Part shown: in pieces, positions 8,977 through 18,799 of the stretch
Numbering within the stretch: the first letter of the stretch is position 1
Layout of the letters: each line of letters opens with the position of its first letter
NCBI RefSeq assembly: GCF_005048155.1
Contig: NZ_SUMB01000012.1
Coordinates: forward strand, 247,834 to 311,833
DNA length: 64,000 nt
Reading direction: 5' to 3'
Origin: Streptomyces piniterrae
Lineage (GTDB): Bacteria > Actinomycetota > Actinomycetes > Streptomycetales > Streptomycetaceae
The notes under the pieces: generated by a model
Databases searched by the model: none
What the model saw: the letters and a program-made list of their open reading frames with translations, nothing else
What the model was told of the DNA's origin: nothing
Program-made: the position numbers and the translations under genes

Positions 8977-9496
8977 GAGCTTCTCCCCGATCGCGGTGGT
9001 GCTGCTGCCGGCAGCCTTCCGCCTACAGCCTGCCGATCGACGCCTGCCCCCGACCGGCGGACTCGCCTGGGGATCAGCTGGCCAGCCGCGTCTGCCTTTC
9101 AGGGTCAGGGCCAAGGTCAGGGGCAGGGGCACGGCCGCGGCTACAGCCTGTCCGACGAGCCGAGGCAGGACCGGCGTGAGCTTGTTCAGTTGTGACGGAC
9201 ACCATTGGTGTGGTGGTCGGGCCGCGAGGGCGGCCTCGTCGCCGATCGGCAGCCGAACGTTCAACTCGGCTACTGGCTGGGCGAGTAAGCGGGCGGTGGA
9301 TCAACCCGATCAGCTCGCTGGTTGGTGTCGGTGCTGCGGGCCGTAGCTGTGAGACTGCGGCGCCGGTGAGTGTGCGCCCATCTGTGCCATATCAGCCGCC
9401 GACGGCCCGCCAAGACTTCAGCCGAGGGGTCTGTGCTGATCGGGGAAGTCCTGGAAGGCGGTCGGCGGCCGACGGGGTTTCACTGTGCGGTCACGG
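8977..9496. other. Gap without recognisable gene
   Basis: About 500 bases downstream of the metalloprotease gene. No frame has convincing codon structure on either strand and I see no known RNA. It could hold remnants too decayed to name. Confidence 0.5.
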
Positions 9497-10726
9497 TCAC
9501 CACTTGTAGGTCCACACCGTGTCGTTGTCCGAGTCGGAGGTGTTCACGTGGATCCGGATGCGGGCGTTGTCGTCCTGGAACGTCTGGCCGGGCTGCCAGG
9601 TCTGCATGTCCAACGCGGTGCAGTTCCCGGTGGGTGCGGCGGCCTTGGGGTTGCTCACCACGCGGACCGGTCCGCTGCCGCTTTCGACCGAGGTGTCGAC
9701 CTTGTAGATCAGTACGCCGGTGGCGCAGGCGTCGGAGTCGTTGTTGGCGGCCTTGCGGGACTCGGCGACGTAGGCCGTGGTGTCGCTGGTCTTGATCACC
9801 GCCAGTTTGTAGCCGTCGCCCCCGTGCTCCACCCCGTTCAGGGTGGTGGAGTACTTGTCGTTCGTGTCCAGGCAGGAGACCTGGTTGTCGTTGATCCAGC
9901 CGAACTTCCACGCGTGCCAGCCGAGGAACTGCGGGGCATGGCCGCTGACCTTGCCCATGACGTCCCAGCCGCCGACGTACTGGTGCTGTTCGCCGTTGAA
10001 GGCGTAGAGGTCGGGCAGGCCGAAGGTGTGGCCGGTCTCGTGGTCGGCGACCTTGTAGCCCCAGTTCCACATGTCCTGTCCGAACGTCACCGCCCACTTG
10101 ATCGTCACCCAGGCGTTCGTCGCCTTGTTCCAGATCTGTGTCGGGGTGGCGGGGTTCTGGACCCAGGTGGGAGTGTGGGTGATCGCGGCCGCGGTGCTGG
10201 TCGGCACGATGTAGAACATGTCATAGTCGGCGAGGTTGACGCCTGCGTCGGCGGCACCGGCGAGCGCGTCCTTCACGTATACCCGGTGCGTGTCCCATGA
10301 GAATCCTCGCTCCCAGTGGTAGTCGGTGGAATTCTTTGGCATACGCACCCAGTTGCCGTTCGGGGCCTTCATATCCAACGAGACCTTGCCGTTGGATGCC
10401 TTCTGCATCCAGTCGTCGGCGCCGGATATCTGGTCGTAGTAGCGGTCGAGAGGCGTGGTGGTCCCAACGGCGTCGGGGAAGTCCACGTAGATCACGCCCA
10501 CGTGCTTGGTGCCCTCCGGTTTCTGGAACCGGTTGTAGTCGGTGTTCTGGCCCTCGTCGGTATAGCCGGTCGTGCCCTGGAGCGCACACGCCGAGGTGCT
10601 TGCGTTGGACCCGTGGGCGGTGCTGGCGGGGACGATGGCCAGGGCGAGCAAGGCGAGCAGGGCGGCGGACATGGCGAGTACGGGCACCGCGACGCGCGGG
10701 CGCCGCCATGGGTGCGAGGATTTCAT
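9497..10726 (-). CDS. Secreted M6-type zinc metalloprotease
   Basis: A 409-residue precursor. ATG 10726 has a GGAGG site; an upstream in-frame extension lacks one. Residues 1-40 form a signal peptide (basic start, long hydrophobic stretch, STAHG cleavage region). The catalytic motif HETGHTFGLPD supplies two zinc His, the Glu and a downstream Asp, as in immune-inhibitor-A-like M6 proteases, followed by a GGWDVMG Met-turn-like segment. The C-terminal part has a beta-rich look. It would act outside the cell on protein substrates. It sits alone, preceded by short CCTCCGTGGGGGAGAGG-type repeats in its leader. Confidence 0.85.
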   Translation of the reverse strand: MKSSHPWRRPRVAVPVLAMSAALLALLALAIVPASTAHGSNASTSACALQGTTGYTDEGQNTDYNRFQKPEGTKHVGVIYVDFPDAVGTTTPLDRYYDQISGADDWMQKASNGKVSLDMKAPNGNWVRMPKNSTDYHWERGFSWDTHRVYVKDALAGAADAGVNLADYDMFYIVPTSTAAAITHTPTWVQNPATPTQIWNKATNAWVTIKWAVTFGQDMWNWGYKVADHETGHTFGLPDLYAFNGEQHQYVGGWDVMGKVSGHAPQFLGWHAWKFGWINDNQVSCLDTNDKYSTTLNGVEHGGDGYKLAVIKTSDTTAYVAESRKAANNDSDACATGVLIYKVDTSVESGSGPVRVVSNPKAAAPTGNCTALDMQTWQPGQTFQDDNARIRIHVNTSDSDNDTVWTYKW

Positions 10727-11931
10727 GGTGTTGCCTCCGTGGGGGAGAGGCGTTCCTCTGTGGGGAGAGGTGTGCCTCCGTGAGGGGGAGAGTGCCCGCT
10801 CCGCGTGATGCAGGCATGACAATCTGTTGTCTCTGCCGATGAATTGCGTTGAGGGACAGGATGCGGATGCGGCGTTGACACCGAAAGCTACCGGATCTCC
10901 ATAACGGCGCACTATCCCGCATTTGTGCCTTCTCGATTACGAGCGGTAATGGGGAATCCGGATGTGGAGCGAAACGCCGTCCGGCGTGCTCGGCCCGCGC
11001 GGAACCTCGTCGAATTCATCGGAAAGGGCGGCCCACGTAGGCGGCCGCCTCAACTTCAAGTCGCCGGGCGCCATTTGAAGCGTCCGCAGTTCCTGCTGGA
11101 CCTGTCGGGCCATCAGGCGGTCGAGGTGGTGCCGCTGCCACATCGATGTGTGACCACTTCTGGACGCCATCGGCGTGCACGCCGAGGTGCGACCGCATGT
11201 TGGGGCGAGGTCCGTCGAGTCTGACGTCGGTGAAGGCCGGGCGGCCGTTTCCGCCCGCGGCCTGGGCGGCGCCGACCACGGCAATGCTCAGGGCCGCGTT
11301 GTAGGAGACAACGCCGAGGGCGAGCGCGCCTCGCGAGCGGTGCTTGCTTGAAGCAACCCGAGCTTGCGCCGGCGGGTGCTACGTGTCAGACGGTGCTCGT
11401 GCAGCAACCAGGAACATGCTCGACGTCCCGTACGAGCTCGTCGAGCATGTCTCCTGGCTCGTGTCTCCTGGCTCATCCACGCTCGAAGGCGTGAACTCCG
11501 ACCACCTTGGCGGAAGTTGAGCTGGTCAGCTGCGCACATGCGGTGCGGGCCCCCTTGAGGCAGGTCCCTGCTCACTGCCGCCCAAGCGGATGTGTCCAGG
11601 TGATCAAGCTGCGTAGGGAACAGTCGTGGTCGCCCACGGCTGCGGGCTTCCTGTGTTCCAGGACCCGACTCGCCCTGCTTTCCATATCTGTGACGGAGTG
11701 ACAGGCCGACTACAGCCAGACCCACGCACGCTCCAAGACTCGCCATCGGGGCTCTCCGTACGGCCGGAGTGAAAACATCCCGGCCGGCCATGAGCGCGAA
11801 CCGGACATCACCCGACTACGTCGAAGCCCTGGCTCCCGGACCAGCAACGGACGGCAGGGGCCACGGCTGCGGTGTCAGTCTGCTGAAGTATCCTTCCCGC
11901 CACCGCACACCGACTGGGGGGACCAAGAGAA
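10727..11931. other. Long gap, possible decayed secreted-protein remnant
   Basis: About 1.2 kb with no supportable gene. Bases 10735-10800 carry an imperfect direct repeat (CCTCCGTGGGGGAGAG type) in the protease leader. On the minus strand around 11010-11330 a frame with an Ala/Val-rich stretch and AAQAAGGNGRPAFTDV resembles the end of a signal peptide, but it has no good start or ribosome site; it may be a remnant. Confidence 0.4.
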
Positions 11932-13440
11932 TTGACTGGCCTGTCTGCTTTCCCACTGCCCTTTCATGCTTCCCGTTCCATATCCTTCGCGACACCCCGA
12001 ACACTGCGAGAACTTCAGATGATGCAGTGCAGCTCGCACATTCGGGCGAAGCCGGGGTGGTTCGACAAGATGAACGATGCCGACATCGTCGCCAGGTGGA
12101 CGCAGGAAGCGATTGCCCAGGGCCTCACCGAAGCGCAGGTTCGTTACGTGCTTGCCGAACTCCTGCATTACGCCGCGCTGCGGGACGGGCGAACCGGCGT
12201 CGAGGTGTCCGCCGTCGACGGGGTGTGGCAGTCGGACACACTGGTCGACGACAAGCTCAGGTCCCGGCTGCGCGAGGCGGTTCGGGTTCTGGAACAGGTC
12301 CCCGAAGCAGAACAGGACTGGCATCCCGGATCCGACGGCCAGGTACTGGATCTGGTTCATCCCTCACTGTTCTGCCTGGTGAGGGAGGTGAGCGGTGCGC
12401 CCGAGCGGGCTTGGCAGAACCCGACGGACCGTTACTCGAAGTACGAATTCTCGGAGAAATTCCAGTGGCTACCCACGGACGTCGACGTCAGTGACGACGG
12501 CGATGTCGCCTTCCGTTCGTACGTCAACAACGTCCACCCCGAGGCTCATCGCGAACTGGCCTCCGTACTGCCGGACTTGTTCGCGCGTTTCCGCCCGCTG
12601 CTGGAGAACGTGCTCACCGATCTGCGCCATCCGCGGCCGCTGCGGATCGAGGCCGATCCTTACGGATGGTATGACTCGGAGCCGGAGTATCCGGACAAGT
12701 CCTCCTACAGCGATGATGAAGCCTACGCAGAGGCCCGCCGTGCTTGGGCAGAGGCCCAGGACGACTGGTGGGAAAACCGCCGTCCGGTCATCCCGGACGC
12801 CCCGGCCTTCACCCCGCCCGAGTTGCCCGATGAATCCGCCCGAGTCGACCTGCGCGGCCGCCGTCTCCAGGTCATCGTCAAGCTCGCCACTATTCATCTC
12901 ACCCCGGACAAGCCCGAGTACCCCGGCGGTTCCTGGCATGTCGAGGGGATGATGAACGAGCGGATTGTTTCGACCGGCATTTACTACTGGGACAGCGAGA
13001 ACATCACCGAAAGCCGGCTGAGTTTCCGGGCTGCACTCGACGACCCGGACTACGAACAGAACGACGACAACGGTCTGCGTGAGGTCTACGGCCTGGAGGA
13101 CGAAGACGCACTGAACCAGATGCTGGGATCGGCATCGACCCCAGCGGGCCGCTGCCTGGCGTTGCCGAACGTCCTGCAACATCGGGTCGGCTCATTCCGC
13201 CTCACGGACCCCACCCGCCCGGGATATCGCAAAATTCTCGCGTTCTTCCTGGTCGACCCGTCGGAAAAGATCGTCTCGACATCCGATGTGCCACCGCAAC
13301 AACCATGGTCGGACACCTCGACCATGACGCTTGAACAGGCCAAGGACTACCGCGACCAACTCATGCAGGAACGCAAGTTCTTCGTCGATGAACACAACGA
13401 GCAGCTCTACGAACGAGAATTCTCCCTCTGCGAGCACTGA
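11932..13440 (+). CDS. DUF4246 family protein, oxygenase-like
   Basis: A 502-residue protein of the DUF4246 family (N-terminal FHASRSISFATPRTLRELQM, then KPGWFDKMND and HPSLFCLVREV). Start taken at TTG 11932 behind a G-rich site; other starts are possible. The C-terminal third looks like a jelly-roll Fe(II)/2-oxoglutarate oxygenase by eye: WHVEG gives an HxE pair at about residues 336-338, LQHRVGSF a distal His near 417, and GYRKILAFFLVD an Arg near 433. That functional reading is inference; the family is formally uncharacterised. It stands alone after a long gap. Confidence 0.8.
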   Translation: MTGLSAFPLPFHASRSISFATPRTLRELQMMQCSSHIRAKPGWFDKMNDADIVARWTQEAIAQGLTEAQVRYVLAELLHYAALRDGRTGVEVSAVDGVWQSDTLVDDKLRSRLREAVRVLEQVPEAEQDWHPGSDGQVLDLVHPSLFCLVREVSGAPERAWQNPTDRYSKYEFSEKFQWLPTDVDVSDDGDVAFRSYVNNVHPEAHRELASVLPDLFARFRPLLENVLTDLRHPRPLRIEADPYGWYDSEPEYPDKSSYSDDEAYAEARRAWAEAQDDWWENRRPVIPDAPAFTPPELPDESARVDLRGRRLQVIVKLATIHLTPDKPEYPGGSWHVEGMMNERIVSTGIYYWDSENITESRLSFRAALDDPDYEQNDDNGLREVYGLEDEDALNQMLGSASTPAGRCLALPNVLQHRVGSFRLTDPTRPGYRKILAFFLVDPSEKIVSTSDVPPQQPWSDTSTMTLEQAKDYRDQLMQERKFFVDEHNEQLYEREFSLCEH

Positions 13441-13444
13441 ACCC

Positions 13445-14050
13445 CTTCTACCTGAATACGTGCAGTGCAGGAGGGTGTGGGCGGCCTGGACGGTGGTGCC
13501 GATTCGGCGGGTGGAGCATCTGGCCCGCCGGAGCGGTCGCCTGGCCTTTGAGTTGCGGCGAAGGCACGTTTCCAGGAGCCCGCAGCCGGGCGTGATCACG
13601 GTTGAACTCCTGGTAGTGCTCGGGCTGTTCGCGCTGGTGGTAGTAGGGGGTGCGAACGGTGGCGTCGGCTCCCCGACAGGCCCGGTCCGCGAGGACGGGG
13701 ATCCGCCGGGTCAGGCGCGCCTGGACGACGCCGTGGGCTCGTGCTGCGGTCAGGTCGTGGGTGTGCCCCGGTGCCGCACGCGAGAACGAGAGTGGGGGGT
13801 TCGTTCGGCCGTGCGATGACCTGGACGCTCATGCCGTGCTTCTTGTGTTTCTGGGAGTCCGGCTTGTCCGCCCTGATGAAGTCGGCGGGGATGAGGGTGC
13901 CATCGACTCACGGAGCTTGCAGGCCTCGGCGATCTCGGGGCGACGCAGCGAGTGGTCGCGGCGGTAGCCGTCGAAGGCCGGCCCTGTGGTCCGCGCCGGT
14001 GCGCGACGTCCGAGGCAGGCGGCGAGGCCGGCGGAGTCTGCGCCGTCCTG
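13445..14050 (-). pseudogene. IS5-like (DDE_Tnp_4) transposase pseudogene
   Basis: Read from about 14050 downward in three frames: GYRRDHSLRRPEIAEACKLRE, then HKKHGMSVQVIARP, then YYHQREQPEHYQ and RRIGTTVQAAHTLLHCTYSG. These are successive parts of a DDE_Tnp_4-type transposase, interrupted by several frameshifts. The C-terminus ends just after the DUF4246 stop codon. Only the C-terminal half is visible. Confidence 0.7.
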
Positions 14051-14368
14051 CTTCCTTCGTGGGTCCGCGCCGAGGAGCCGGAAGGCCGGACGTGGCTGGC
14101 GCCGCCGCGGGCGGGACCGGTTGCTGTTCACCGTTCCGGCGCCCGACCGGAACCGGCTGGCAGTGCAGGCGGCGCTGATCACCACCGGTGTCGCAGGCGG
14201 TGCTGATCACCGCCGGTGTGCAGCTCGTCACGGGGACCGCGAGGCGGTCCGCCGCAGCGCCGAACGAGGCACCCTGGTCGTCACGCGGTCGTGGCCTGGC
14301 TCGGCGCGCGCAGCTGAGGTGAGAGGCGCCGGGATCGGTGTGAGACTGGGTGCGGAAGGGGTGATCCC

Positions 14369-15577
14369 GTGCCGGACCCATCGCAGGCGCCCGCCGATCC
14401 CGACGCCGCCGTCGACGAGAGTCTGCTGGAAGAGCTGATCACCGAGGCACAGATCGTCCTCCCGGTGGAATTGTCCACACTGGCGAACCGGTGTGCCTCG
14501 GCCCTCGGCCTGAAAACGGCGCTGATCTACCTCGTCGACCTGCAGCAATGGCTGCTCGTCCCGCTCGATGAGTCCCTGGAACCGCTGCCGGTGGACGCCT
14601 CGCAGGCCGGCTGGGCGTACCGCACGGTCTCCCCGCGGGTGACGGACGACGGCGACGGCTTGGTCGTCTGGGTGCCGCTGATCGACGGTGCGGAGCGGCT
14701 GGGGGTCCTGAAGGTGCGGACCGCCACGCTGGACGGGCCGCGGATGCGCCGCAGCCGGATGCTGGCCGATCTGCTCGCGATGGTCGTCACCTCCAAGCGC
14801 GCCTACAGCGACTGGATCGCCGCTCGCACCCGCACCGCGACCATGCAGCTGCCCGCCGAGATGCTGCGGGCTTTCCTGCCGCCCCGCACCATCGGCAGCA
14901 AGCAGTGCGTCTCGACCGCGGTGCTGGAGCCGGCGTACGACGTCGGCGGCGACGCCTTCGACCACGCGGTGGTCAAGCACGTGCTGCACACCATGATCCT
15001 CGACGCCATGGGCCACGATCTGGCCTCCGGGCTGACCACCTCAGTGGCCATGGCCGGCGCGCGGAACGCCCGCCGCAGCGGCGCCGACCTGCCCGACCTC
15101 GTCGGCAACGTCGACCGCGCGCTCGCCCAGTGGCTGCCCGACCACTTCGCCACCGGCGTGGTGTGTCGGCTCGACGCCAACACCGGGGAGTTGCGCTGGA
15201 TCAACTGCGGTCACCCGCCACCGCTGCTGATCCGTGCCGAGCGGGTGCTCGACGGGGCGCTGGACAGCCCTCCGCAGCCGCCGATCGGCCTGCACCTCGA
15301 ACTCGCCACGCCCGCCCGGCAGGTCCACGAGGCCACACTCGAACCGGGCGACCGCGTCCTGCTCTACACCGACGGTGTGGTCGACGCGCGCGACGAGAAC
15401 GGCGTCGAGTTCGGCCTCGACCGGTTCACGGACTTCATCATCCGCGCCTCCGCCGCCGGCCAGGGCCCGGCCGAGGTGCTGCGGCTGCTCAGCCACGCCA
15501 TCCTCGACTACCAGCACAACAACCTGCGGGACGACGCCACCATCCTGCTCTTCGAATGGCACCCGCAGCACCGGTGA
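14369..15577 (+). CDS. SpoIIE-type PP2C phosphatase with N-terminal GAF-like domain
   Basis: A 402-residue protein. Residues about 25-165 look like a GAF sensor domain; about 175-395 form a SpoIIE/RsbU-like PP2C phosphatase: DVGGDAFD and LDAMGHDLASGL hold metal-binding Asp residues, then NCGHPPPLLI, LLYTDGVVDARDENG and the final RDDATILL. Such enzymes dephosphorylate anti-anti-sigma factors and so free alternative sigma factors. GTG 14369 follows a GGAAGGGGTG site. No anti-sigma partner is adjacent, so its target lies elsewhere. An open frame in the same register continues beyond the stop codon. Confidence 0.9.
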   Translation: MPDPSQAPADPDAAVDESLLEELITEAQIVLPVELSTLANRCASALGLKTALIYLVDLQQWLLVPLDESLEPLPVDASQAGWAYRTVSPRVTDDGDGLVVWVPLIDGAERLGVLKVRTATLDGPRMRRSRMLADLLAMVVTSKRAYSDWIAARTRTATMQLPAEMLRAFLPPRTIGSKQCVSTAVLEPAYDVGGDAFDHAVVKHVLHTMILDAMGHDLASGLTTSVAMAGARNARRSGADLPDLVGNVDRALAQWLPDHFATGVVCRLDANTGELRWINCGHPPPLLIRAERVLDGALDSPPQPPIGLHLELATPARQVHEATLEPGDRVLLYTDGVVDARDENGVEFGLDRFTDFIIRASAAGQGPAEVLRLLSHAILDYQHNNLRDDATILLFEWHPQHR

Positions 15578-15580
15578 AGG

Positions 15581-15856
15581 GCTATTGCGGCAGGTCCGCT
15601 TACCGAGCAGGGCGGCGGGCCCGGGCCCGGCCCGGCCGACCCGGACCTCGGCCCCGGCGTAGCCACCGGCTTTGACGCGGGTGCGGGTGCGGGTGCCGGT
15701 GACAGTGCCGGTGACGGCGACGGCACCGACGGGTACGCCTCCCGTCGGAAGTCGGCGACCCGCCGCCGTGGCAAGGGACCGCGCCGGGCACGACGCCGGA
15801 AGGGCGGGAAGACCAGGCTGGCCCTCGGCGGATCAGTGGCCATGGGCGGTCAGTGA
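15581..15856 (+). other. Open frame in register after the SpoIIE stop
   Basis: Immediately after the TGA of the phosphatase gene the same register stays open for 91 codons: Gly/Pro-rich, then an Ala/Gly/Asp run (FDAGAGAGAGDSAGDGDG), then a strongly basic block (RRARRRKGGKTRLALGG). No start codon or ribosome site is visible. It resembles the basic lead-in to a membrane helix cut off at the end, so a truncated gene is likelier than a read-through extension. Confidence 0.3.
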
Positions 15857-15970
15857 GCGCAGAACAGGCTGTACGGCGAGGTCAGGACCGGCTGTACGGC
15901 GGGTCGTTGTGTCACATCGTGGGGTCAGGGCGGAGGACGCGCTTCTGTTGCCGAAGAGCGTGATGACCAC

Positions 15971-16070
15971 CGGCTCGGCCCCGTCGAAGACCGGATTCCC
16001 GTTCACATGAGCATGGTCCCAAATCGGGCCCGGAAACCGTCCAGAGCCTCTCCGACGGGGTGCGCCGAGA
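15971..16070 (-). pseudogene. Fragment of the 2'-5' RNA ligase-like gene
   Basis: About 100 bases closely resemble positions 37260-37360, inside the intact 2'-5' RNA ligase-like gene (shared CCGGATTCCCGT and CATGGTCCCAAA stretches). It corresponds to the N-terminal segment only, and frames do not carry through. It is therefore a dislocated scrap of that gene or of a paralogue. Confidence 0.7.
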
Positions 16071-16108
16071 AGTGAGCTGCGGGTTGTCAGGCGGGTCGGA
16101 CTGGGCGG

Positions 16109-17131
16109 TTACGCCCCGCGGTTGACGGCAGCCCCTTTCGCGGGGAAGGCCCGTCGGTAGTCGCTCGGGGAGACCCCGATCTGCTTGAGGAAGTGGTGGC
16201 GGAGGTTGTTGGCCGTGCCCAGGCCGCTCATCTCTCCGATCTTGTCGATCGGCAGGGTCGTCGATTCGAGCAGGCTTTGCGCCCGTCCCAAACGCTGGTT
16301 GAGGAGCCACTGCAGTGGAGTCGTCCCGGTCGCTTCCTGGAGCCGTCGGTAGAACGTTCGTGGGCTCATCGCCGCCCGCCGTGCCAGGACCTCCACCGAA
16401 AGCGGTTGGTCCAGGTGGGCCCTGGCCCAGTCCAGTACGGGCCCCAGGCTGCTGTCATCGGTGGTGGGTACGGACAGGTCGATGAACTGCGCCTGTCCAC
16501 CCGGGCGATGGGCGGGCACCACCATCCGGCGGGCCAGCTGGTTGGCAACGTGTGCGCCGAGGTCGCGGCGTACGAGATGGAGGCAGAGGTCGAGTCCGGC
16601 GGTCAGCCCGGCGCTGGTGAAGACATCGCCGTCGTCCACGTACAGCACGGAGTCGTCGACTTGCACCTTCGGGTAGCGTGCGGCCAGTTGAGCGGTGTGC
16701 ATCCAATGCGCTGTGGCGCGACGTCCGTCGAGCAGCCCCGCCTCGGCGAGTGCGAAGGCACCGGTGCACAGGGAGACCATGCGGGCGCCGCCGTCGTAGG
16801 CACGGCGCAGAGCCGTGACCAACTCCTTCGGCAGCGGTCTGCCCTCGTCCACGCAAGGGTCGGGCACCGAGGGGACGATGACTGTGTCGGCGCCCACGAG
16901 GTCGTCGAGTCCGTAACGGGTCCGCAGCGACAGCCCGTTCTCGGCCGGAACGTCACCCTGGCCGGCGTGCTGCGGCTTCCCCACAGCGCACAGCCGCAGG
17001 TCGTACCAGGGGTCGGCCAGATCAGGCTGCGGCTTCCCGAAGACGGTGCAGGGGATGCTCAACTCGTAGAGCTCCCATGAGGGGACCTCGAACTCCTCGT
17101 CCACGACCACGGCGACAGAACCAGCGCTCAT
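16109..17131 (-). CDS. GlxA family transcriptional regulator
   Basis: A 340-residue regulator with the two-part GlxA layout: a DJ-1/PfpI-like domain (about 5-190, with MVSLCTGAFALAEAGLLDGR around the nucleophile-elbow Cys) and an AraC-type double helix-turn-helix at about 230-330 (LARRAAMSPRTFYRRLQ and the final SPSDYRRAF). It would bind DNA and activate or repress nearby genes; the divergent reductase gene at 17259 is the natural target. A second, only moderately similar GlxA regulator lies at 50555-51514. Confidence 0.9.
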   Translation of the reverse strand: MSAGSVAVVVDEEFEVPSWELYELSIPCTVFGKPQPDLADPWYDLRLCAVGKPQHAGQGDVPAENGLSLRTRYGLDDLVGADTVIVPSVPDPCVDEGRPLPKELVTALRRAYDGGARMVSLCTGAFALAEAGLLDGRRATAHWMHTAQLAARYPKVQVDDSVLYVDDGDVFTSAGLTAGLDLCLHLVRRDLGAHVANQLARRMVVPAHRPGGQAQFIDLSVPTTDDSSLGPVLDWARAHLDQPLSVEVLARRAAMSPRTFYRRLQEATGTTPLQWLLNQRLGRAQSLLESTTLPIDKIGEMSGLGTANNLRHHFLKQIGVSPSDYRRAFPAKGAAVNRGA

Positions 17132-17258
17132 ACCGCAAAGGGTATGGCAGGAATTTGGTGGTAGCCGTCATTCCCGTCACTGTTTCCGTCCGCCGTGTGC
17201 TGCGAGCGTGGTCCTGACGTGATCAACCGCGACGGGCGGACGTACAGAGAGTTGTGGC

Positions 17259-18143
17259 ATGAATTCTGATCGCACAGCGGTAACTGTTATCGGACTGGGC
17301 TCAATGGGCTCGGCGTTGGCCGCCGCGTTACTGGAGGCCGGCCACCCGATCACGGTGTGGAACCGCTCGGCGGGCAAAGCTCGGTCGCTGGTCGACCGCG
17401 GCGCCCGCCTGGCCGCAACACCCGAGGAGGCCATCGCGGCGAGCCGGCTCACCATTGCCTGCGTATGGGACTACGAGGTGCTGCACACGGTGCTTGACCC
17501 CATCGCCGACTGCCTCGCGGGCAAGGTCCTGGTGAATCTTACTTCCGGCTCCCCGGAGCAGGCGCACGAGGCCGTCGAGTGGGCCCGATCGCACGGCGCC
17601 GACTACCTTGACGGCGCCATCATGACCACCCCGCCGGGCGTCGGCAGCCGCGAAATGATGTTCCTGTACAGCGGCTCGCACGCCGTCTTCGAAGCGTACC
17701 GACCGGCCCTGGCAGCCTTGGGCGACCCTCTGTACCTGGGCACCGCCCCTGGGCTGGCCTCTCTTTACGATGCCGCTCTGCTCGGCCTGATGTGGTCCAC
17801 CATGACCGGCTGGCTGCACGGCACCGCACTGGTCGGTGCGGAGAAGACAGAGGCTACGGCCTTCACCCCCATCGCGATCCGCTGGCTGACTGCCGTGGCC
17901 GGTTTCCTGACGACGTATGCACCCCAGGTGGACGCCGGCCGCTACCCAGGCGACGACGCCACCGTCGACGTACAGATCGCGGCCATCGGCCATCTCATTC
18001 ACGCAGCGGAGCGCCGAGGCATCGACAACGCCCTGCCCGAACTCCTGAAGTCCGCAATGGAACGGGCCAAGGCAGCGGGCCACGGCTCCGACAGCTACGC
18101 GAGTGTCATCGAGGTCCTGAAGAACCCGGCGGACCACAGGTGA
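17259..18143 (+). CDS. NAD(P)-dependent oxidoreductase, imine reductase-like
   Basis: A 294-residue protein with an N-terminal Rossmann fold (VTVIGLGSMGSALAAALLEAG, GxGxxG at residues 12-17) and a mostly helical C-terminal half, as in 6-phosphogluconate dehydrogenase-like and bacterial imine reductases. NLTSGSPEQAHE and YLDGAIMTTPPGVG correspond to the conserved substrate-domain segments. The substrate is not deducible. It overlaps the next gene by GTGA, so the two are co-translated, and it is divergent from the GlxA regulator, which probably controls it. Confidence 0.85.
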   Translation: MNSDRTAVTVIGLGSMGSALAAALLEAGHPITVWNRSAGKARSLVDRGARLAATPEEAIAASRLTIACVWDYEVLHTVLDPIADCLAGKVLVNLTSGSPEQAHEAVEWARSHGADYLDGAIMTTPPGVGSREMMFLYSGSHAVFEAYRPALAALGDPLYLGTAPGLASLYDAALLGLMWSTMTGWLHGTALVGAEKTEATAFTPIAIRWLTAVAGFLTTYAPQVDAGRYPGDDATVDVQIAAIGHLIHAAERRGIDNALPELLKSAMERAKAAGHGSDSYASVIEVLKNPADHR

Positions 18144-18799
18144 CCACAGCGCCCACAGCCCCTACTCATCCCGCGCCGACCGTGGTGCCTTCTTCTCCCA
18201 CCGCGCTCTGGACCGATCTGATCCCGGCCGCCACCGAAGACTGCCTCGCCGCCCTCCTCGAGGCATCCGACCAGGACTGGTCACGCCTGGCCCACGACCT
18301 GGAATGGACCTGCCGCCAAACCCTCGACCATCTCGCCCTCGGCCTGATCGGCTACACCGGCCTGCTCATCGCCCGGCCCGACGACCGCTACATCACCCTC
18401 TTCGCCTCCCTCGACCCGCAAGCCCCCGTTCAAGGGTGCCTGGAGGGCCTCCGCATCGCCGCTACCCTCCTGACCTCCACCGTCCGCGACACGCCTGCGG
18501 AAGTCAGGGCGTGGCACCCCTGGGGTCACTCCGACGCCAACGGCTTCGCAGCCATGGGAATCACCGAACTGCTCGTCCACACCTACGACATCACCCGCGC
18601 CCTCGGCTGCTCCTGGACCCCACCTGATGGCGCCAGCGCGGCCGTCCTCACCCGCCTCTTCCCCGATGCTCCGCCCGAGCACAGACCGTCCGACACCCTG
18701 TTGTGGTGTACGGGCCGCAGCACGCTCCCCGGGCTGCCCAGGCGTGTGGACTGGCAGTGGGACGGCACCGTGAGCCAGGGACCGTCCGGCGGGTCATGA
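18140..18799 (+). CDS. MDMPI/DinB-like metal-dependent protein
   Basis: A 219-residue protein with the four-helix MDMPI/DinB pattern: LEWTCRQTLDHLALGLIGY holds the first metal His, and HPWGHSDANGF then ELLVHTYDITRALG the later His residues. Family members bind Zn or Ni and act in mycothiol-dependent or isomerase reactions; this one's substrate is unknown. The GTG start overlaps the reductase stop (GTGA at 18140-18143), so the pair form one translational unit and probably act in one detoxifying or catabolic step. Confidence 0.8.
   Translation: MTTAPTAPTHPAPTVVPSSPTALWTDLIPAATEDCLAALLEASDQDWSRLAHDLEWTCRQTLDHLALGLIGYTGLLIARPDDRYITLFASLDPQAPVQGCLEGLRIAATLLTSTVRDTPAEVRAWHPWGHSDANGFAAMGITELLVHTYDITRALGCSWTPPDGASAAVLTRLFPDAPPEHRPSDTLLWCTGRSTLPGLPRRVDWQWDGTVSQGPSGGS

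Noticed and set aside
10937..11330. Minus-strand secreted-protein-like frame after the metalloprotease leader
   Set aside because: An Ala-rich stretch resembles a signal end, but there is no start codon in position, no ribosome site and the rest is Pro/Arg-rich; kept only as a remark in the gap entry.
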